From positions 1-64,000 of the forward strand of contig USAJ01000007.1 of NCBI GenBank assembly GCA_900552685.1: a stretch of 64,000 nt of DNA, read 5' to 3'. Origin of the DNA: an uncultured Collinsella sp. (lineage in GTDB: Bacteria > Actinomycetota > Coriobacteriia > Coriobacteriales > Coriobacteriaceae). Positions 1 through 8,449 of the stretch are shown piece by piece; position 1 is the first letter of the stretch, and each line of letters starts with the position of its first letter. Both the position numbers and the translations under genes were made by a program. A model generated the notes under the pieces. That model saw only the letters and a list, made by a program, of their open reading frames with translations. It had not been told where the DNA came from and did not search any database.

Positions 1-100
1 ACGAGCGGGGGCTCCTATCTTTTTAGTGCCCTCGGATTGGGTCATAGTGTCTGTCGGTACCAAAACATCGGCGTTGCCTTGATCAAAACCCGCCAAAAAG

Positions 101-158
101 GTAGTCGTTGGGGACGTTCTTATTTGACTAGTCGTTTAAGAACGTCCCCAACGACTAC
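101..158. repeat. Long perfect inverted repeat (22-bp arms)
   Basis: The arms at 101-122 and 137-158 are exact reverse complements separated by 14 nt. No T-run follows on either strand, so this does not look like an ordinary terminator. It lies 5 bp from a second, unrelated inverted repeat. The form fits a REPIN-like or miniature palindromic element, which is inference. The rest of 1-270 shows no supportable gene. Confidence 0.8.
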
Positions 159-163
159 ATAGC

Positions 164-231
164 ATGAGAGTGGATAATCTCCCGGTTTGGGCCTGCATTC
201 AAGCTCAAAGTGGGAGATTATCCACTCTCAT
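164..231. repeat. Long perfect inverted repeat (20-bp arms)
   Basis: The arms at 164-183 and 212-231 are exact reverse complements around a 28-nt centre. The arm sequence differs from that of the neighbouring repeat at 101-158. It lies downstream of the pdxT stop codon, but there is no U-tract to argue for termination. Confidence 0.8.
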
Positions 232-270
232 TTGTTATGTGTCCGAAAATCCACGCTCGTTTGTTTTTGC

Positions 271-858
271 CTACATTTGGAGGAAGAGCTCGTGGAGGCG
301 GGTATCCTCGTCGAGTTCGGGGTGGAAGGTGACGCCGAGCTGATTGTCTTGACGGGCGGCGACGATGCGGCCATCGACTTTGGCTAGGGCCTCAGTGTCG
401 CCGTGCACTTCGACGATGCGGGGCGCGCGGATAAACGTCAGCGGCACTTCATCGTCGATGCCGGCTACCTGCCCCTTGGTTCGAAAACTGCCGAGCTGTC
501 TGCCATAGGCATTACGCTCAACGAGTACGTCCATGGTTGCCAGGCGCGGCGTCCCCTTATCGTCGTGGGCGGCAAGGTCGCGTGCCAGCAGAATCAGGCC
601 GGCGCAGGTGCCCAGGACGGGCATGCCTTTAACGATACGGGAACGAAGCTCCTCGAGCATGCCCAACTCATCAAGCAGCTTCCCTTGAACGGTAGACTCG
701 CCGCCGGGGAGTACCAGACGGTCAAAGTCCTGCTTCAAATCAGCCGCCTGTCTCAACTCAATACAACGTGCGCCCAGCTCGTACAGCCTCGCCTCATGCT
801 CGGCAAAAGCGCCTTGGACCGCCAGCACGGCGACCGTTTGGTCTGCGTAATCACTCAT
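271..858 (-). CDS. pdxT: Pyridoxal 5'-phosphate synthase glutaminase subunit PdxT
   Basis: This 195-residue class I glutamine amidotransferase releases ammonia from glutamine and passes it to PdxS for pyridoxal 5'-phosphate synthesis in the cytoplasm. The GGEST motif is at residues 52-56, the nucleophilic cysteine is C85 in GTCAG, and the histidine-glutamate pair is H179/E181 in HPE. Length is normal for the family. I chose the ATG at 858 because AAAGGAT lies just upstream and PdxT homologues begin here; an in-frame extension to 891 has no ribosome site. It follows pdxS after about 20 bp and is surely cotranscribed with it. Confidence 0.97.
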   Translation of the reverse strand: MSDYADQTVAVLAVQGAFAEHEARLYELGARCIELRQAADLKQDFDRLVLPGGESTVQGKLLDELGMLEELRSRIVKGMPVLGTCAGLILLARDLAAHDDKGTPRLATMDVLVERNAYGRQLGSFRTKGQVAGIDDEVPLTFIRAPRIVEVHGDTEALAKVDGRIVAARQDNQLGVTFHPELDEDTRLHELFLQM

Positions 859-878
859 GTGCGATCCTTTCTGCTGGA

Positions 879-1769
879 CTAGCGCCCGCACTCTTCCATG
901 ATAATCTCGATCTCGTCGGCGTTGATGCCCACCATGGCCTCGCCCAGGTCTTCAGAAAGCTCGGCAATGAGCTTGGCATCGGTGAAGTTTGCCACGGCCT
1001 TGACGATGGCGGCGGCGCGCTTGGCGGGGTCGCCGCTCTTAAAGATGCCCGAGCCGACAAAGACGCCTTCGGCGCCCAGCTGCATCATCAGCGCGGCGTC
1101 GGCGGGGGTCGCTACGCCGCCGGCGGCAAAGTTCACGACGGGAAGCTTACCCGTGGCATGGACCTCACGCACCAGCTCGACCGGAACCTGCAGCTGCTTG
1201 GCTGCCTCAAAGAGCTCGTCGTCACGCAGGGCAACAACGTCGCGGATCTGCTTTTGGATCTTGCGCATGTGGCGCACGGCCTGGACCACGTCGCCCGTGC
1301 CCGGCTCGCCCTTGGTGCGGATCATCGTGGCGCCCTCGGCAACACGGCGCAGCGCCTCGCCCAGGTCGCGGGCACCGCAGACAAACGGGACGTCAAATTG
1401 GGTCTTGTCGATGTGGTAGACGTCATCGGCAGGGGAGAGAACCTCGGATTCGTCGATGTAATCGATCTCGATGGCCTGCAAGACCTGCGCCTCGACAATG
1501 TGACCGATGCGGCACTTGGCCATAACAGGGATGGAGACTGCCTCTTGGATGCCCTTGATCATCTTGGGGTCGCTCATGCGCGAGACGCCGCCTGCGGCGC
1601 GGATGTCGGCCGGAATGCGCTCGAGCGCCATGACGGCGCAGGCGCCCGCCTCCTCGGCGATGCGTGCCTGCTCGGGCGTGGTGACGTCCATGATGACGCC
1701 GCCCTTGAGCATCTGCGCGAGCTCGCGGTTGAGTTTGACGCGATCGGCCTTGCTGGTCTGTTCTGCCAT
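879..1769 (-). CDS. pdxS: Pyridoxal 5'-phosphate synthase subunit PdxS
   Basis: This 296-residue TIM-barrel enzyme condenses ribose 5-phosphate, glyceraldehyde 3-phosphate and ammonia into pyridoxal 5'-phosphate (DXP-independent vitamin B6 route). It forms a dodecamer decorated by PdxT. The family-typical D28, the Schiff-base lysine at about K85 (MAKCRIGH region) and the phosphate-binding glycine-rich segments near the C-terminus are visible. The ATG at 1769 follows GGGAGC; an upstream in-frame methionine at 1811 lacks such a site. It is the first gene of pdxST and diverges from a MocR-type regulator, the usual arrangement for PdxR control. Confidence 0.98.
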   Translation of the reverse strand: MAEQTSKADRVKLNRELAQMLKGGVIMDVTTPEQARIAEEAGACAVMALERIPADIRAAGGVSRMSDPKMIKGIQEAVSIPVMAKCRIGHIVEAQVLQAIEIDYIDESEVLSPADDVYHIDKTQFDVPFVCGARDLGEALRRVAEGATMIRTKGEPGTGDVVQAVRHMRKIQKQIRDVVALRDDELFEAAKQLQVPVELVREVHATGKLPVVNFAAGGVATPADAALMMQLGAEGVFVGSGIFKSGDPAKRAAAIVKAVANFTDAKLIAELSEDLGEAMVGINADEIEIIMEECGR

Positions 1770-1857
1770 GGTTGCTCCCTTGATTGGCATGTACATTGCT
1801 TGACGGAACATCCTATCGGGGAGCTGGGTATGGCGAAATACTCAGTTTTCGAGATAA

Positions 1858-1903
1858 TAACAAGGTCAGACTAATACCAGATTGAATGACTTAATAAGGT
1901 CAG
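1858..1903. promoter_or_regulatory. Candidate PdxR operator: two 12-bp direct repeats
   Basis: TAACAAGGTCAG (1858-1869) and TAATAAGGTCAG (1892-1903) differ at one base and sit 34 bp apart between the divergent pdxS and regulator genes. The first overlaps a plausible pdxS -35 (TTGTTA) on the minus strand, 17 nt before a TATTTC -10. MocR/PdxR proteins commonly bind direct repeats, so this is the best operator candidate; binding is inferred. Confidence 0.5.
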
Positions 1904-1914
1904 GTGATAGGCTC

Positions 1915-3351
1915 ATGCTTGACTACAATTTGGAAAAACGCGGCGAGGCATCGCTCTATGAGTATGTTTACCAGCAAATTCGAGATGATATCGTTGCTGG
2001 ACGTATTGCGGCGGGGGAGCATCTTCCGTCTAAGCGCGCCTTTGCCAGTCATCTGGGAATCAGTGTCATTACCGTCGAGAATGCATATAGCCAGTTACTT
2101 GCCGAGGGCTATATTTGCTCAAAGCCGCGGCGTGGCTACTACGCTTGCGAGCTTCCGGATGCACCGGTTTTGGCTTTAGCTGCGGAGGGTATCGACCGAG
2201 ATGCCGTTTCTGTGGGTCCCAGCGCGCATGATGTCAACGGATGGACCGAGCAATTCGCCCCGCTCTCTCCTTCCGCTTTGGAGGCGGCGCGGCTTTGGCA
2301 AAGCGCACTGCGGGCGACGCTGGCATCCGAAGACGAACGCGAAATCTTTTCGACCGCGCCGGCACAGGGCACCGCGCGGCTACGACGCGCTATCGCTCAC
2401 CATCTGCGTGGGACGAGGGGCATGAATGTCGATCCCGACAACATCGTTATCGGTGCGGGCGCCCAGCTGCTCGATACCATGTTGGTTCAGCTGCTTGGAG
2501 CCGACAAGGTGTATGCCGTTGAGGATCCGGGCTATTTACGCCTGACACGCATCTATCAGGCTATGAGCTGCAAAGTTCGACATATCCCGTTGGATGATGA
2601 GGGGGTGGACTTGAGCGCTCTGCAGAAAACCGGGACCGATGTACTTCACCTGATGCCGTCTCACCAATATCCAACCGGCCTTGTGACGAGCATTGCGCGT
2701 CGCTATGCGCTTCTGAGCTGGGCCGCCGAGCGACCAGGTCGGTATCTCATCGAAGATGACTTTGATTGTGAGTTTCGCCTTGCCGGGAAGCCGATTCCCG
2801 CGCTCGCGTCGATCGATGCCGCCCAGTCGGTTATATACACCAACACGTTTTCGAAGAGCCTTTCATCGGCGTTGCGTTTGGCGTACATGGTGTTGCCCGA
2901 TGAGTTAATGGAGCGGTTTAGGCGCAACCTTGGTTTCTACGCCTCGTCGGTGAGCTCTGTTGATCAGGTCGCTTTGGCGCGTTTGCTGGAATCGGGTGAT
3001 TACGAGCGACATGTGAACCGCGTGCGCGTTCGTGCTCGCGAGGCGCGTGATGGCCTGATGGCGCTTGTGCGGAAGGTATTTCCGGCAGGAGAGGTCTCGA
3101 TCGAGCATGCAGACGCGGGCCTTTACAGTATCGTGGTTGCGGAGCGTGGAACGGGCAGAAGCACTTTTGCACGGGCCCTCACGCGCTCGAGCATCCCTTT
3201 TATCGATATCGGTGACTGTTTTTGGTGTGCCGATGGCGCATCTGTCCCTGAAAACACAACTCAAATTCTTGTTCAGTATGACGATCTGAGTCCAAAAGTA
3301 CTAACAACCTTGGAATTGCAGCTAATGGGGGGCACTCTGCAACCTAAGTGA
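1915..3351 (+). CDS. pdxR: MocR/GntR-family PLP-dependent transcriptional regulator (PdxR-type)
   Basis: A 478-residue protein with an N-terminal GntR winged helix (about residues 8-75, including the LPSKRAFASHLG segment) fused to a fold-type I aminotransferase domain. The PLP lysine is K314 in the TFSKSLS motif. Its divergent position to pdxST points to PdxR, the activator or repressor of vitamin B6 synthesis. The start is ambiguous: an ATG at 1882 would add 11 residues, but it would place the putative operator repeat inside the gene, whereas homologues start like the MLDY at 1915. The stop codon TGA (3349-3351) lies inside the first arm of a 119-bp repeat, so the original 3' end may have been altered by insertion. 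Confidence 0.9.
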   Translation: MLDYNLEKRGEASLYEYVYQQIRDDIVAGRIAAGEHLPSKRAFASHLGISVITVENAYSQLLAEGYICSKPRRGYYACELPDAPVLALAAEGIDRDAVSVGPSAHDVNGWTEQFAPLSPSALEAARLWQSALRATLASEDEREIFSTAPAQGTARLRRAIAHHLRGTRGMNVDPDNIVIGAGAQLLDTMLVQLLGADKVYAVEDPGYLRLTRIYQAMSCKVRHIPLDDEGVDLSALQKTGTDVLHLMPSHQYPTGLVTSIARRYALLSWAAERPGRYLIEDDFDCEFRLAGKPIPALASIDAAQSVIYTNTFSKSLSSALRLAYMVLPDELMERFRRNLGFYASSVSSVDQVALARLLESGDYERHVNRVRVRAREARDGLMALVRKVFPAGEVSIEHADAGLYSIVVAERGTGRSTFARALTRSSIPFIDIGDCFWCADGASVPENTTQILVQYDDLSPKVLTTLELQLMGGTLQPK

Positions 3352-3464
3352 GTAGACTTTTAGCACTTTGGCGACCAGGCAGTTTTGTAGCAAGCTATCT
3401 ATCTGCGGTTTTGAAAAGCAGGATGACCGGCCTGCTCGGGATGTTCAAAAAAGTCTACTCACTT
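3346..3464. repeat. 119-bp inverted-repeat element, copy 1
   Basis: The element begins AAGTGAGTAGACTTTT (3346-3361) and ends with its exact reverse complement (3449-3464). A second copy of identical length and orientation lies at 4765-4883, with the interior similar but diverged. Its left arm supplies the stop codon of the upstream regulator gene. The form is that of a MITE or REPIN with no coding capacity. I see no clear target-site duplication. Confidence 0.85.
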
Positions 3465-3497
3465 GCCGCGCAAAGCTCCTGCATGAGAAAAAATGGG

Positions 3498-3563
3498 GTT
3501 TTCAACAGGGCTTCGTCCAGCTCTCGGCAAGCTTTTGGCCAGTTGGGGAGTGCTGTTGAAAAC
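3498..3563. repeat. 11-bp inverted repeat in intergenic DNA
   Basis: GTTTTCAACAG at 3498-3508 pairs exactly with 3553-3563 across a 44-nt centre. It lies between repeat copy 1 and the following gene. The rest of the 3465-3646 gap shows no gene or clear promoter. Confidence 0.55.
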
Positions 3564-3646
3564 TTGGCAGTCCGTTCGGCGCCATTTTTGGTGCGTTCGC
3601 GCCAATGCGTGACTGACTGGGTTGAAATTCGTGTTTTCCTGTGCCT

Positions 3647-4774
3647 ATGAAGGATTTACTTTGTGACATATCGGCTTTTAGGTACTGGCGTTTGCCCCCT
3701 CAGGTCCGCGCTTTGTGTCCGCCGCTTCCACGACCGGAAGAAGACCGGCAGCGATATGATCTCGCCCGCAACCCGACGGCTGCGGTCGCGCTCGGTTTTC
3801 CGTTGTATACATTGGTTCGGACGAGAAACAAACGGACTTGTCCAGCCAGCATTAGGCAGCGGCTGTTTCTTGGTGAGCTTCCCAGGGAATCCGTGCTGGA
3901 AACGGAGCATGGGTTTTTGATTACGTCTCCTCTACTGACGGCATTCATCATGTCGCGGCACCTGACGGATCTCCAGCTTCTTTTGGTATTGGCGGAGATG
4001 TATGGCTTGTTTGCGGTGTGCGCTCTGCCGGCGGCACTTGAGGCGGAGCTTTCGCGTGCAATTGATTCGGGCGCGATTTCGACAACGTTCGGTTGGGTGC
4101 GCTGCCCGTCCGAGGACGGCACCGCCTCAAATTTATGGCGTCGAGACGCTTTGGTTTTGGGCGGAGACCTTGACCGTTTTTGTTCAGATGTTTGCGGGAT
4201 GCGTTACGGCAATAGATTTATGGCGGTATCGCAACTCGTTCCATTGGGTGCCGCGTCGCCTTTTGAGGTCGAGGCGTATTTGCTACTTGCACTGCCGCGA
4301 TCCCTGGGAGGCGAAGGTTTTTGCGACATAGAGCTTAATGTTGAAGTGATGCTAGGCACAAGTGCTCGAGCGATTGTGGGAAAGTCCCGTGTATATATCG
4401 ACCTACTTCTTTCTTCACCGGACGGTAGGCGACAGGTGGCCATTGAATGTCAGGGAAAGGCCTCGCACGGACGCGCAGGGGATGGCTTGCGTGACGCTGA
4501 CCGCATGACGGCCCTTCAGGCCATGGGCTACGATGTGCTTCTCCTGACACACAGACAGATATCGGATGAGGATAGATTCCGCGCGATCGTTAAGGCCATA
4601 TGCAGGATGCTCGATGCTGAATATCGTGATAAAAGCTCGGATGAGCAAAGGGCTGAGATATTACTCCGGTCTGAACTATTCATTGACTGGACAAAATTGG
4701 GAGTAATCGACGGAAAGATGCCCGTTAGACACAAAATGGCTCGATCGTGGACGGCTGCGAATCTAAGTGAGTAG
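3647..4774 (+). CDS. Hypothetical protein with C-terminal PD-(D/E)XK/DUF559-like nuclease segment
   Basis: This 375-residue protein is not assigned to a named gene. The N-terminal two thirds resembles AbiEi-type or 'competence regulator-like' proteins of Actinobacteria only in layout. The C-terminal part has a nuclease-like pattern: D252 in VYIDLLL, then E267-x-Q-G-K271 (ECQGK), then a YDVLLLTH strand, which resembles Vsr/DUF559 folds. A GTG at 3641 is possible, but neither start has a strong ribosome site. The gene is bracketed by two copies of a 119-bp inverted repeat, and its stop TAG lies within the second copy. Function is unknown; a DNA-processing or defence role is inference from the nuclease-like motif. 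Confidence 0.7.
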   Translation: MKDLLCDISAFRYWRLPPQVRALCPPLPRPEEDRQRYDLARNPTAAVALGFPLYTLVRTRNKRTCPASIRQRLFLGELPRESVLETEHGFLITSPLLTAFIMSRHLTDLQLLLVLAEMYGLFAVCALPAALEAELSRAIDSGAISTTFGWVRCPSEDGTASNLWRRDALVLGGDLDRFCSDVCGMRYGNRFMAVSQLVPLGAASPFEVEAYLLLALPRSLGGEGFCDIELNVEVMLGTSARAIVGKSRVYIDLLLSSPDGRRQVAIECQGKASHGRAGDGLRDADRMTALQAMGYDVLLLTHRQISDEDRFRAIVKAICRMLDAEYRDKSSDEQRAEILLRSELFIDWTKLGVIDGKMPVRHKMARSWTAANLSE

Positions 4775-4883
4775 ACTTTTGGCACTTTGGCGACTAGGTC
4801 GTTTTGCAACAAGGCATTTACCTGCGGCTTTATAAAGTGATATGGATGGTGTGCTCGGCAAGTTCCAAAAAGTCTACTCACTT
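4765..4883. repeat. 119-bp inverted-repeat element, copy 2
   Basis: The arms 4765-4780 and 4868-4883 are exact reverse complements and match those of copy 1 at 3346-3464. The palindrome extends two further bases each side (4763-4885). Both copies share the interior start (GCACTTTGGCGAC), then diverge. The left arm provides the stop codon of the preceding gene, in a different reading frame from the one used at copy 1. Confidence 0.85.
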
Positions 4884-4951
4884 AGTTTTTGACGAGAAAC
4901 CTATGCCGAAGGCGGTCCTATTTCAGGGAGTTAACAAGTTTGTGAGGCACG

Positions 4952-4983
4952 AAAAAGGCCCGAACCATGCGGTCCGGGCCTTA
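4952..4983 (-). terminator. Rho-independent terminator of the rubrerythrin gene
   Basis: Read on the minus strand, AAGGCCCG pairs with CGGGCCTT around an inner GACC/GGTT stem and is followed by TTTTTC. It lies 33 bp past the rubrerythrin stop. Confidence 0.85.
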
Positions 4984-5015
4984 TAAAGCTAGAGAATGTC
5001 TCTCAGGCGTTTGGC

Positions 5016-5576
5016 TTAGCCGAAGTAGCGCTTGAGCAGGCCGGCGAAAGCCTTGCCGTGGCGGGCCTCGTCGCGAGCCATCTCGTGCACGGTGTCGTGG
5101 ATGGCATCGAGGCCAGCGGCCTTGGCGCGCTTAGCAAGATCGGTCTTGCCGGCGGTGGCGCCGTTCTCGGCCTCAACGCGCATCTCGAGGTTCTTCTTGG
5201 TAGAGTCGGTCACGACCTCGCCCAGGAGCTCAGCGAACTTGGCGGCGTGCTCGGCCTCCTCGTGGGCAGCCTTCTCCCAGTACAGGCCGATCTCGGGATA
5301 ACCCTCGCGATGGGCGACGCGAGCCATGGCCAGGTACATACCGACCTCGGAGCACTCGCCCTCAAAGTTGGCGCGCAGGTCGGCAACGATGTCCTCGGAG
5401 ACGCCCTCCATCTTGGCGACGCCCACGACGTGCTCGGCAGCCCACTCGAGCTGACCCTCCTCCTGCTTCAGGAAGCGAGAACCGGGAACGCCGCACTGGG
5501 GGCACTTGAAGTCCTCGGGCAGCTGGTCGCCGTCGAACTCTTCCACATAACCGCAAACGGGGCAAACAAACTTCAT
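5016..5576 (-). CDS. Reverse rubrerythrin (NADH/rubredoxin-dependent peroxidase)
   Basis: A 186-residue cytoplasmic protein with an N-terminal rubredoxin-like domain (CPVCGY near residue 5 and CPQCG near residue 36) followed by a ferritin-like diiron domain. The ExxH-type ligands are visible in the [23 protein letters not shown] and DEARHG segments. The rubredoxin domain lies at the N-terminus, the reverse of classical rubrerythrin, as in clostridial revRbr, which reduces hydrogen peroxide and helps oxygen survival. The ATG at 5576 follows AAGGAT; a longer frame to 5681 would run through a leader hairpin. It is monocistronic, with its own terminator. Confidence 0.93.
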   Translation of the reverse strand: MKFVCPVCGYVEEFDGDQLPEDFKCPQCGVPGSRFLKQEEGQLEWAAEHVVGVAKMEGVSEDIVADLRANFEGECSEVGMYLAMARVAHREGYPEIGLYWEKAAHEEAEHAAKFAELLGEVVTDSTKKNLEMRVEAENGATAGKTDLAKRAKAAGLDAIHDTVHEMARDEARHGKAFAGLLKRYFG

Positions 5577-5611
5577 GATTCGATCCTTTCGATCGATGGC
5601 GATTGTGCGCT

Positions 5612-5642
5612 CGTCCGGTCCCGTAAGGGCCCTCTCCGGACG
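5612..5642 (-). promoter_or_regulatory. Leader hairpin and AT-rich promoter region of rubrerythrin
   Basis: CGTCCGG (5612-5618) pairs with CCGGACG (5636-5642), with an inner CCC/GGG stem, in the untranslated leader. Upstream (about 5660-5730) the DNA becomes strikingly AT-rich, and TTCACA-16-GATAAT on the minus strand is a plausible promoter. A peroxide regulator could act here, but I see no clean PerR box. Confidence 0.4.
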
Positions 5643-5733
5643 TGCGTCTTGACGAGTTCTATTATCCATAAATGCAACCAAATGTGAAGCCTATTAGGAA
5701 TGATTTTTAATAAAACAATTTCGAGCTATGAAG

Positions 5734-5751
5734 ATGTTGATTGATTAACGA
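5734..5751. promoter_or_regulatory. Rex-like operator 1
   Basis: ATGTTGATTGATTAACGA matches the clostridial Rex consensus TTGTTAANNNNTTAACAA at 11 of 14 defined positions. It lies 64 bp upstream of a second similar site, ahead of an NAD-linked alcohol/aldehyde dehydrogenase pair, which is a classic Rex (NADH-sensing) target class. Binding is inferred. Confidence 0.45.
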
Positions 5752-5797
5752 TTGGCAGGCCGTCTTTGACCGCCGCTGAGTACAATCGGGCGAGCAA

Positions 5798-5815
5798 ATG
5801 TTGACCTATCAACAA
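5798..5815. promoter_or_regulatory. Rex-like operator 2
   Basis: The sequence ATGTTGACCTATCAACAA has a perfect TGTTGA/TCAACA palindrome (5799-5814) and matches the clostridial Rex consensus at 11 of 14 positions. It lies just upstream of the alcohol dehydrogenase ribosome site, about 12 bp downstream of a possible TACAAT -10 at 5781-5786, where a bound repressor could block transcription. Confidence 0.5.
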
Positions 5816-5832
5816 ATGAAGGAGTTTCCTTT

Positions 5833-7053
5833 ATGCATCTAGCCCGTCGTGCCTGGTGCCGAACATATCAGACGGTTTTTCGCATTGCATTGCCGATCCT
5901 GCCCTATACCGAGCCGCGCATTTTAGAGCATGCCGAGGATGTGCCCGCGGTGCTTCAAAAGCGCTCGATCCAGAAGGTCCTTATCGTGACGGATCCCGGC
6001 ATTGCCCGTCTGGGGCTCACGGCACCGCTCGAGACGGCGCTCGCATCCAGGGGGATTGGCGTTACGGTCTATGCCGAAACGCGTGCAAACCCCACGGTTT
6101 CAAACGTGGAAGAAGCGGCGTCCCTGTATCGAGAGAGCGCCTGCCAGGCCATTATCGGCTTTGGCGGTGGCTCGGCCATGGACTGTGCCAAGGGCGTGGG
6201 CGCACGCATTGCGCAGCCAAACAAGCCCATCAACAAGATGCGCGGCCTGCTGCGGATTCATCGTCGCCTGCCGCTGCTCATCGCCGTTCCCACCACGGCA
6301 GGCACGGGAAGCGAGGTCACGCTTGCGGCGGTAATTACCGATGGCGAGACGCACTACAAGTACCCCATTAACGACTTTGTACTTATCCCGCGCTTTGCGG
6401 TGCACGATCCCGAGTTTACGCGTGGCCTGCCCGCCTCCATTACGGGGCAGACGGGCATGGACGCCCTGACGCATGCCGTCGAGGCCTTTATCGGGCGAAG
6501 CACTACGCCCTATACGCGCAAGATGGCGCGTCAGGCGGTCCAGCTCATCCGCGACAATTTGCTCGAGGCCTATGAGCATGGCGACGACATGCGTGCGCGC
6601 CGCAATATGCTTTCGGCGGCGTATAAGGCGGGTGTTGCGTTTACCCGCTCCTATGTCGGATATGTGCATGCCATCGCGCATAGTCTGGGCGGCCGATACG
6701 GAATTCCGCACGGTTTAGCCAACGCGATTATCCTGCCGCACATGCTTCGCGTTTATGGTGACGCCGCCGCCCCCAAGCTTGCCGATCTTGCTCGCATGGC
6801 GGGCATTGCGCCGGCTACCGCGCAGGACAGTCTTGCGGCCGAGGCCTTTATCGATTGGGTCGACCGCATGAACGAGGCCCTGGGAATCCCCAAATATGTC
6901 TCAGGTATTCGCCGCTCCGATATTCCGCAAATGGCGGCACATGCCGATGCCGAGGCCAATCCGCTGTATCCCGTTCCGCTTTTGATGGACCGCCTGGAGC
7001 TCGAGCATATGTACGAAGTTGTTGCAGGTGGTATGTTTGAGGACGAGAACTAG
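5833..7053 (+). CDS. Iron-containing alcohol dehydrogenase
   Basis: A 406-residue group III (Fe-dependent) alcohol dehydrogenase that interconverts alcohols and aldehydes with NAD(P)H. The nucleotide-binding GFGGGSAMD is near residues 107-115, PTTAGTGSE lies in the middle, and the metal-ligand histidines are in DALTHAVE, HAIAHSLGG and IPHGLANA. The ATG at 5833 follows AAGGAG. The N-terminus is about 20 residues longer than usual, so a later start is possible. It is followed after 8 bp by an aldehyde dehydrogenase, forming a two-gene redox operon preceded by two Rex-like sites. The substrate cannot be told from sequence. Confidence 0.92.
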   Translation: MHLARRAWCRTYQTVFRIALPILPYTEPRILEHAEDVPAVLQKRSIQKVLIVTDPGIARLGLTAPLETALASRGIGVTVYAETRANPTVSNVEEAASLYRESACQAIIGFGGGSAMDCAKGVGARIAQPNKPINKMRGLLRIHRRLPLLIAVPTTAGTGSEVTLAAVITDGETHYKYPINDFVLIPRFAVHDPEFTRGLPASITGQTGMDALTHAVEAFIGRSTTPYTRKMARQAVQLIRDNLLEAYEHGDDMRARRNMLSAAYKAGVAFTRSYVGYVHAIAHSLGGRYGIPHGLANAIILPHMLRVYGDAAAPKLADLARMAGIAPATAQDSLAAEAFIDWVDRMNEALGIPKYVSGIRRSDIPQMAAHADAEANPLYPVPLLMDRLELEHMYEVVAGGMFEDEN

Positions 7054-7061
7054 GAGGGTCC

Positions 7062-8441
7062 ATGAACACCGAGGAAATTGCGCGCATCGTCGGCGATCAG
7101 CGCACCTACTTTAAGACGCACGCTACGTTTGATGTCGATGTTCGACGTCGCGCGCTCGTGAGTTTACGCGATGCGGTACGGGCCCACGAGGCCGATATTG
7201 CCCATGCGCTCAAGACTGATTTGGGAAAGTCGCATGACGAGGCCTATATGTGCGAGATCGGCACGTCGCTTTCCGAGATTCGTCATCAGATTGCGCATGT
7301 GGCTCGATGGAGCCGTCCGCGCCTGCGTCCGTGTGACCTTGCCAACGCCGTGAGTGTGTGCAAAACGCAAGCCGTGCCCTATGGCGTCACGCTCATTATG
7401 GCTCCATGGAACTACCCGTTTTTGCTAACACTCGAGCCGCTCGCCGGGGCCCTTGCCGCGGGCAATACCGTGGTCATCAAGCCGAGCGCCTATGCTCCGG
7501 CATCGAGCGCGGTGCTCAAGCAAATCTGTGAAAAGGCATTTGATCCGCGCCTGGTGACGGTTGTCGAGGGCGGACGCGCCGAGAACGAAGCGTTGCTCGA
7601 TGAATGCTGGGACAAGATCTTCTTTACCGGTAGTGTTCCGGTCGGCAAGCTCGTCATGGAGCGCGCGAGCAAAAACCTCACGCCCGTGACGCTTGAGCTG
7701 GGCGGAAAGAGTCCCTGCATCGTGGATGCGACGGCAAACTTGAAGGTCGCGGCACGACGTATCGCCTTTGGTAAATGGCTCAACGTGGGGCAGACCTGCG
7801 TGGCGCCCGACTACCTGCTGGTCGATACGCGCGTGCACGATGAGCTGTTGGGCCTCATCAAGGAGGAGGTCCGTCGCATGTTTGGCGAGCACCCGCTCGA
7901 CAACGAGGACTACGGTCATATTGTCAACGCCAAGCATTTCGCGCGCGTACGCGGGCTGATCGACCCCGATAAGGTTGTGCTGGGAGGAACGGCGCGCGAG
8001 TCGTCGCTCAAGATTGAGCCGACGATCCTAGACGGCGTGGCGCCTGAGGACGCCGTGATGCAGGAGGAGATTTTCGGCCCCATCTTGCCGGTGCTGACGT
8101 TTGAGAGCCTAGACGAGGCCGAAGCGTTTATTACGGATCGTCCGACGCCGCTGGCCCTGTATATCTTTAGCCAGGACCGTGCGGTTCAGCAGCGCTTTGT
8201 GCGCTACGTGCCTTTTGGCGGCGGCTGCGTTAACGACACGATCATGCACTTAGCTACGAGCCATATGGGCTTTGGCGGCATGGGCGCGAGCGGTATGGGG
8301 CAGTACCATGGACGCGAGAGCTTCGATACGTTTAGCCACAAGAAGAGCATCGTGAACAAGGCAACGTGGCTGGACGTGCCGTTTCGGTATGCGCCCTACG
8401 CAAGCTGGAAGCACAAGTTCGTGCGCATGTTTGTGCATTAG
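7062..8441 (+). CDS. Aldehyde dehydrogenase (ALDH3-like)
   Basis: A 459-residue NAD(P)-dependent aldehyde dehydrogenase of the class 3/fatty-aldehyde type. The PWNYPF cofactor-site motif is at residues 115-120, FTGS at 188-191, the general base is E212 in LELGGKSP, and the catalytic cysteine is C246 in GQTC. The C-terminus is rich in aromatic and basic residues, as in membrane-associated ALDH3 proteins. The ATG follows AGGAGGG. With the upstream alcohol dehydrogenase it could interconvert alcohol, aldehyde and acid; the physiological direction and chain length are unknown. Confidence 0.93.
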   Translation: MNTEEIARIVGDQRTYFKTHATFDVDVRRRALVSLRDAVRAHEADIAHALKTDLGKSHDEAYMCEIGTSLSEIRHQIAHVARWSRPRLRPCDLANAVSVCKTQAVPYGVTLIMAPWNYPFLLTLEPLAGALAAGNTVVIKPSAYAPASSAVLKQICEKAFDPRLVTVVEGGRAENEALLDECWDKIFFTGSVPVGKLVMERASKNLTPVTLELGGKSPCIVDATANLKVAARRIAFGKWLNVGQTCVAPDYLLVDTRVHDELLGLIKEEVRRMFGEHPLDNEDYGHIVNAKHFARVRGLIDPDKVVLGGTARESSLKIEPTILDGVAPEDAVMQEEIFGPILPVLTFESLDEAEAFITDRPTPLALYIFSQDRAVQQRFVRYVPFGGGCVNDTIMHLATSHMGFGGMGASGMGQYHGRESFDTFSHKKSIVNKATWLDVPFRYAPYASWKHKFVRMFVH

Positions 8442-8449
8442 AAAAGGGC

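Noticed and set aside
768..1874. A 368-codon open frame on the plus strand over pdxST
   Set aside because: The opposite strand encodes unmistakable PdxS and PdxT; this one shows no motif or ribosome site.
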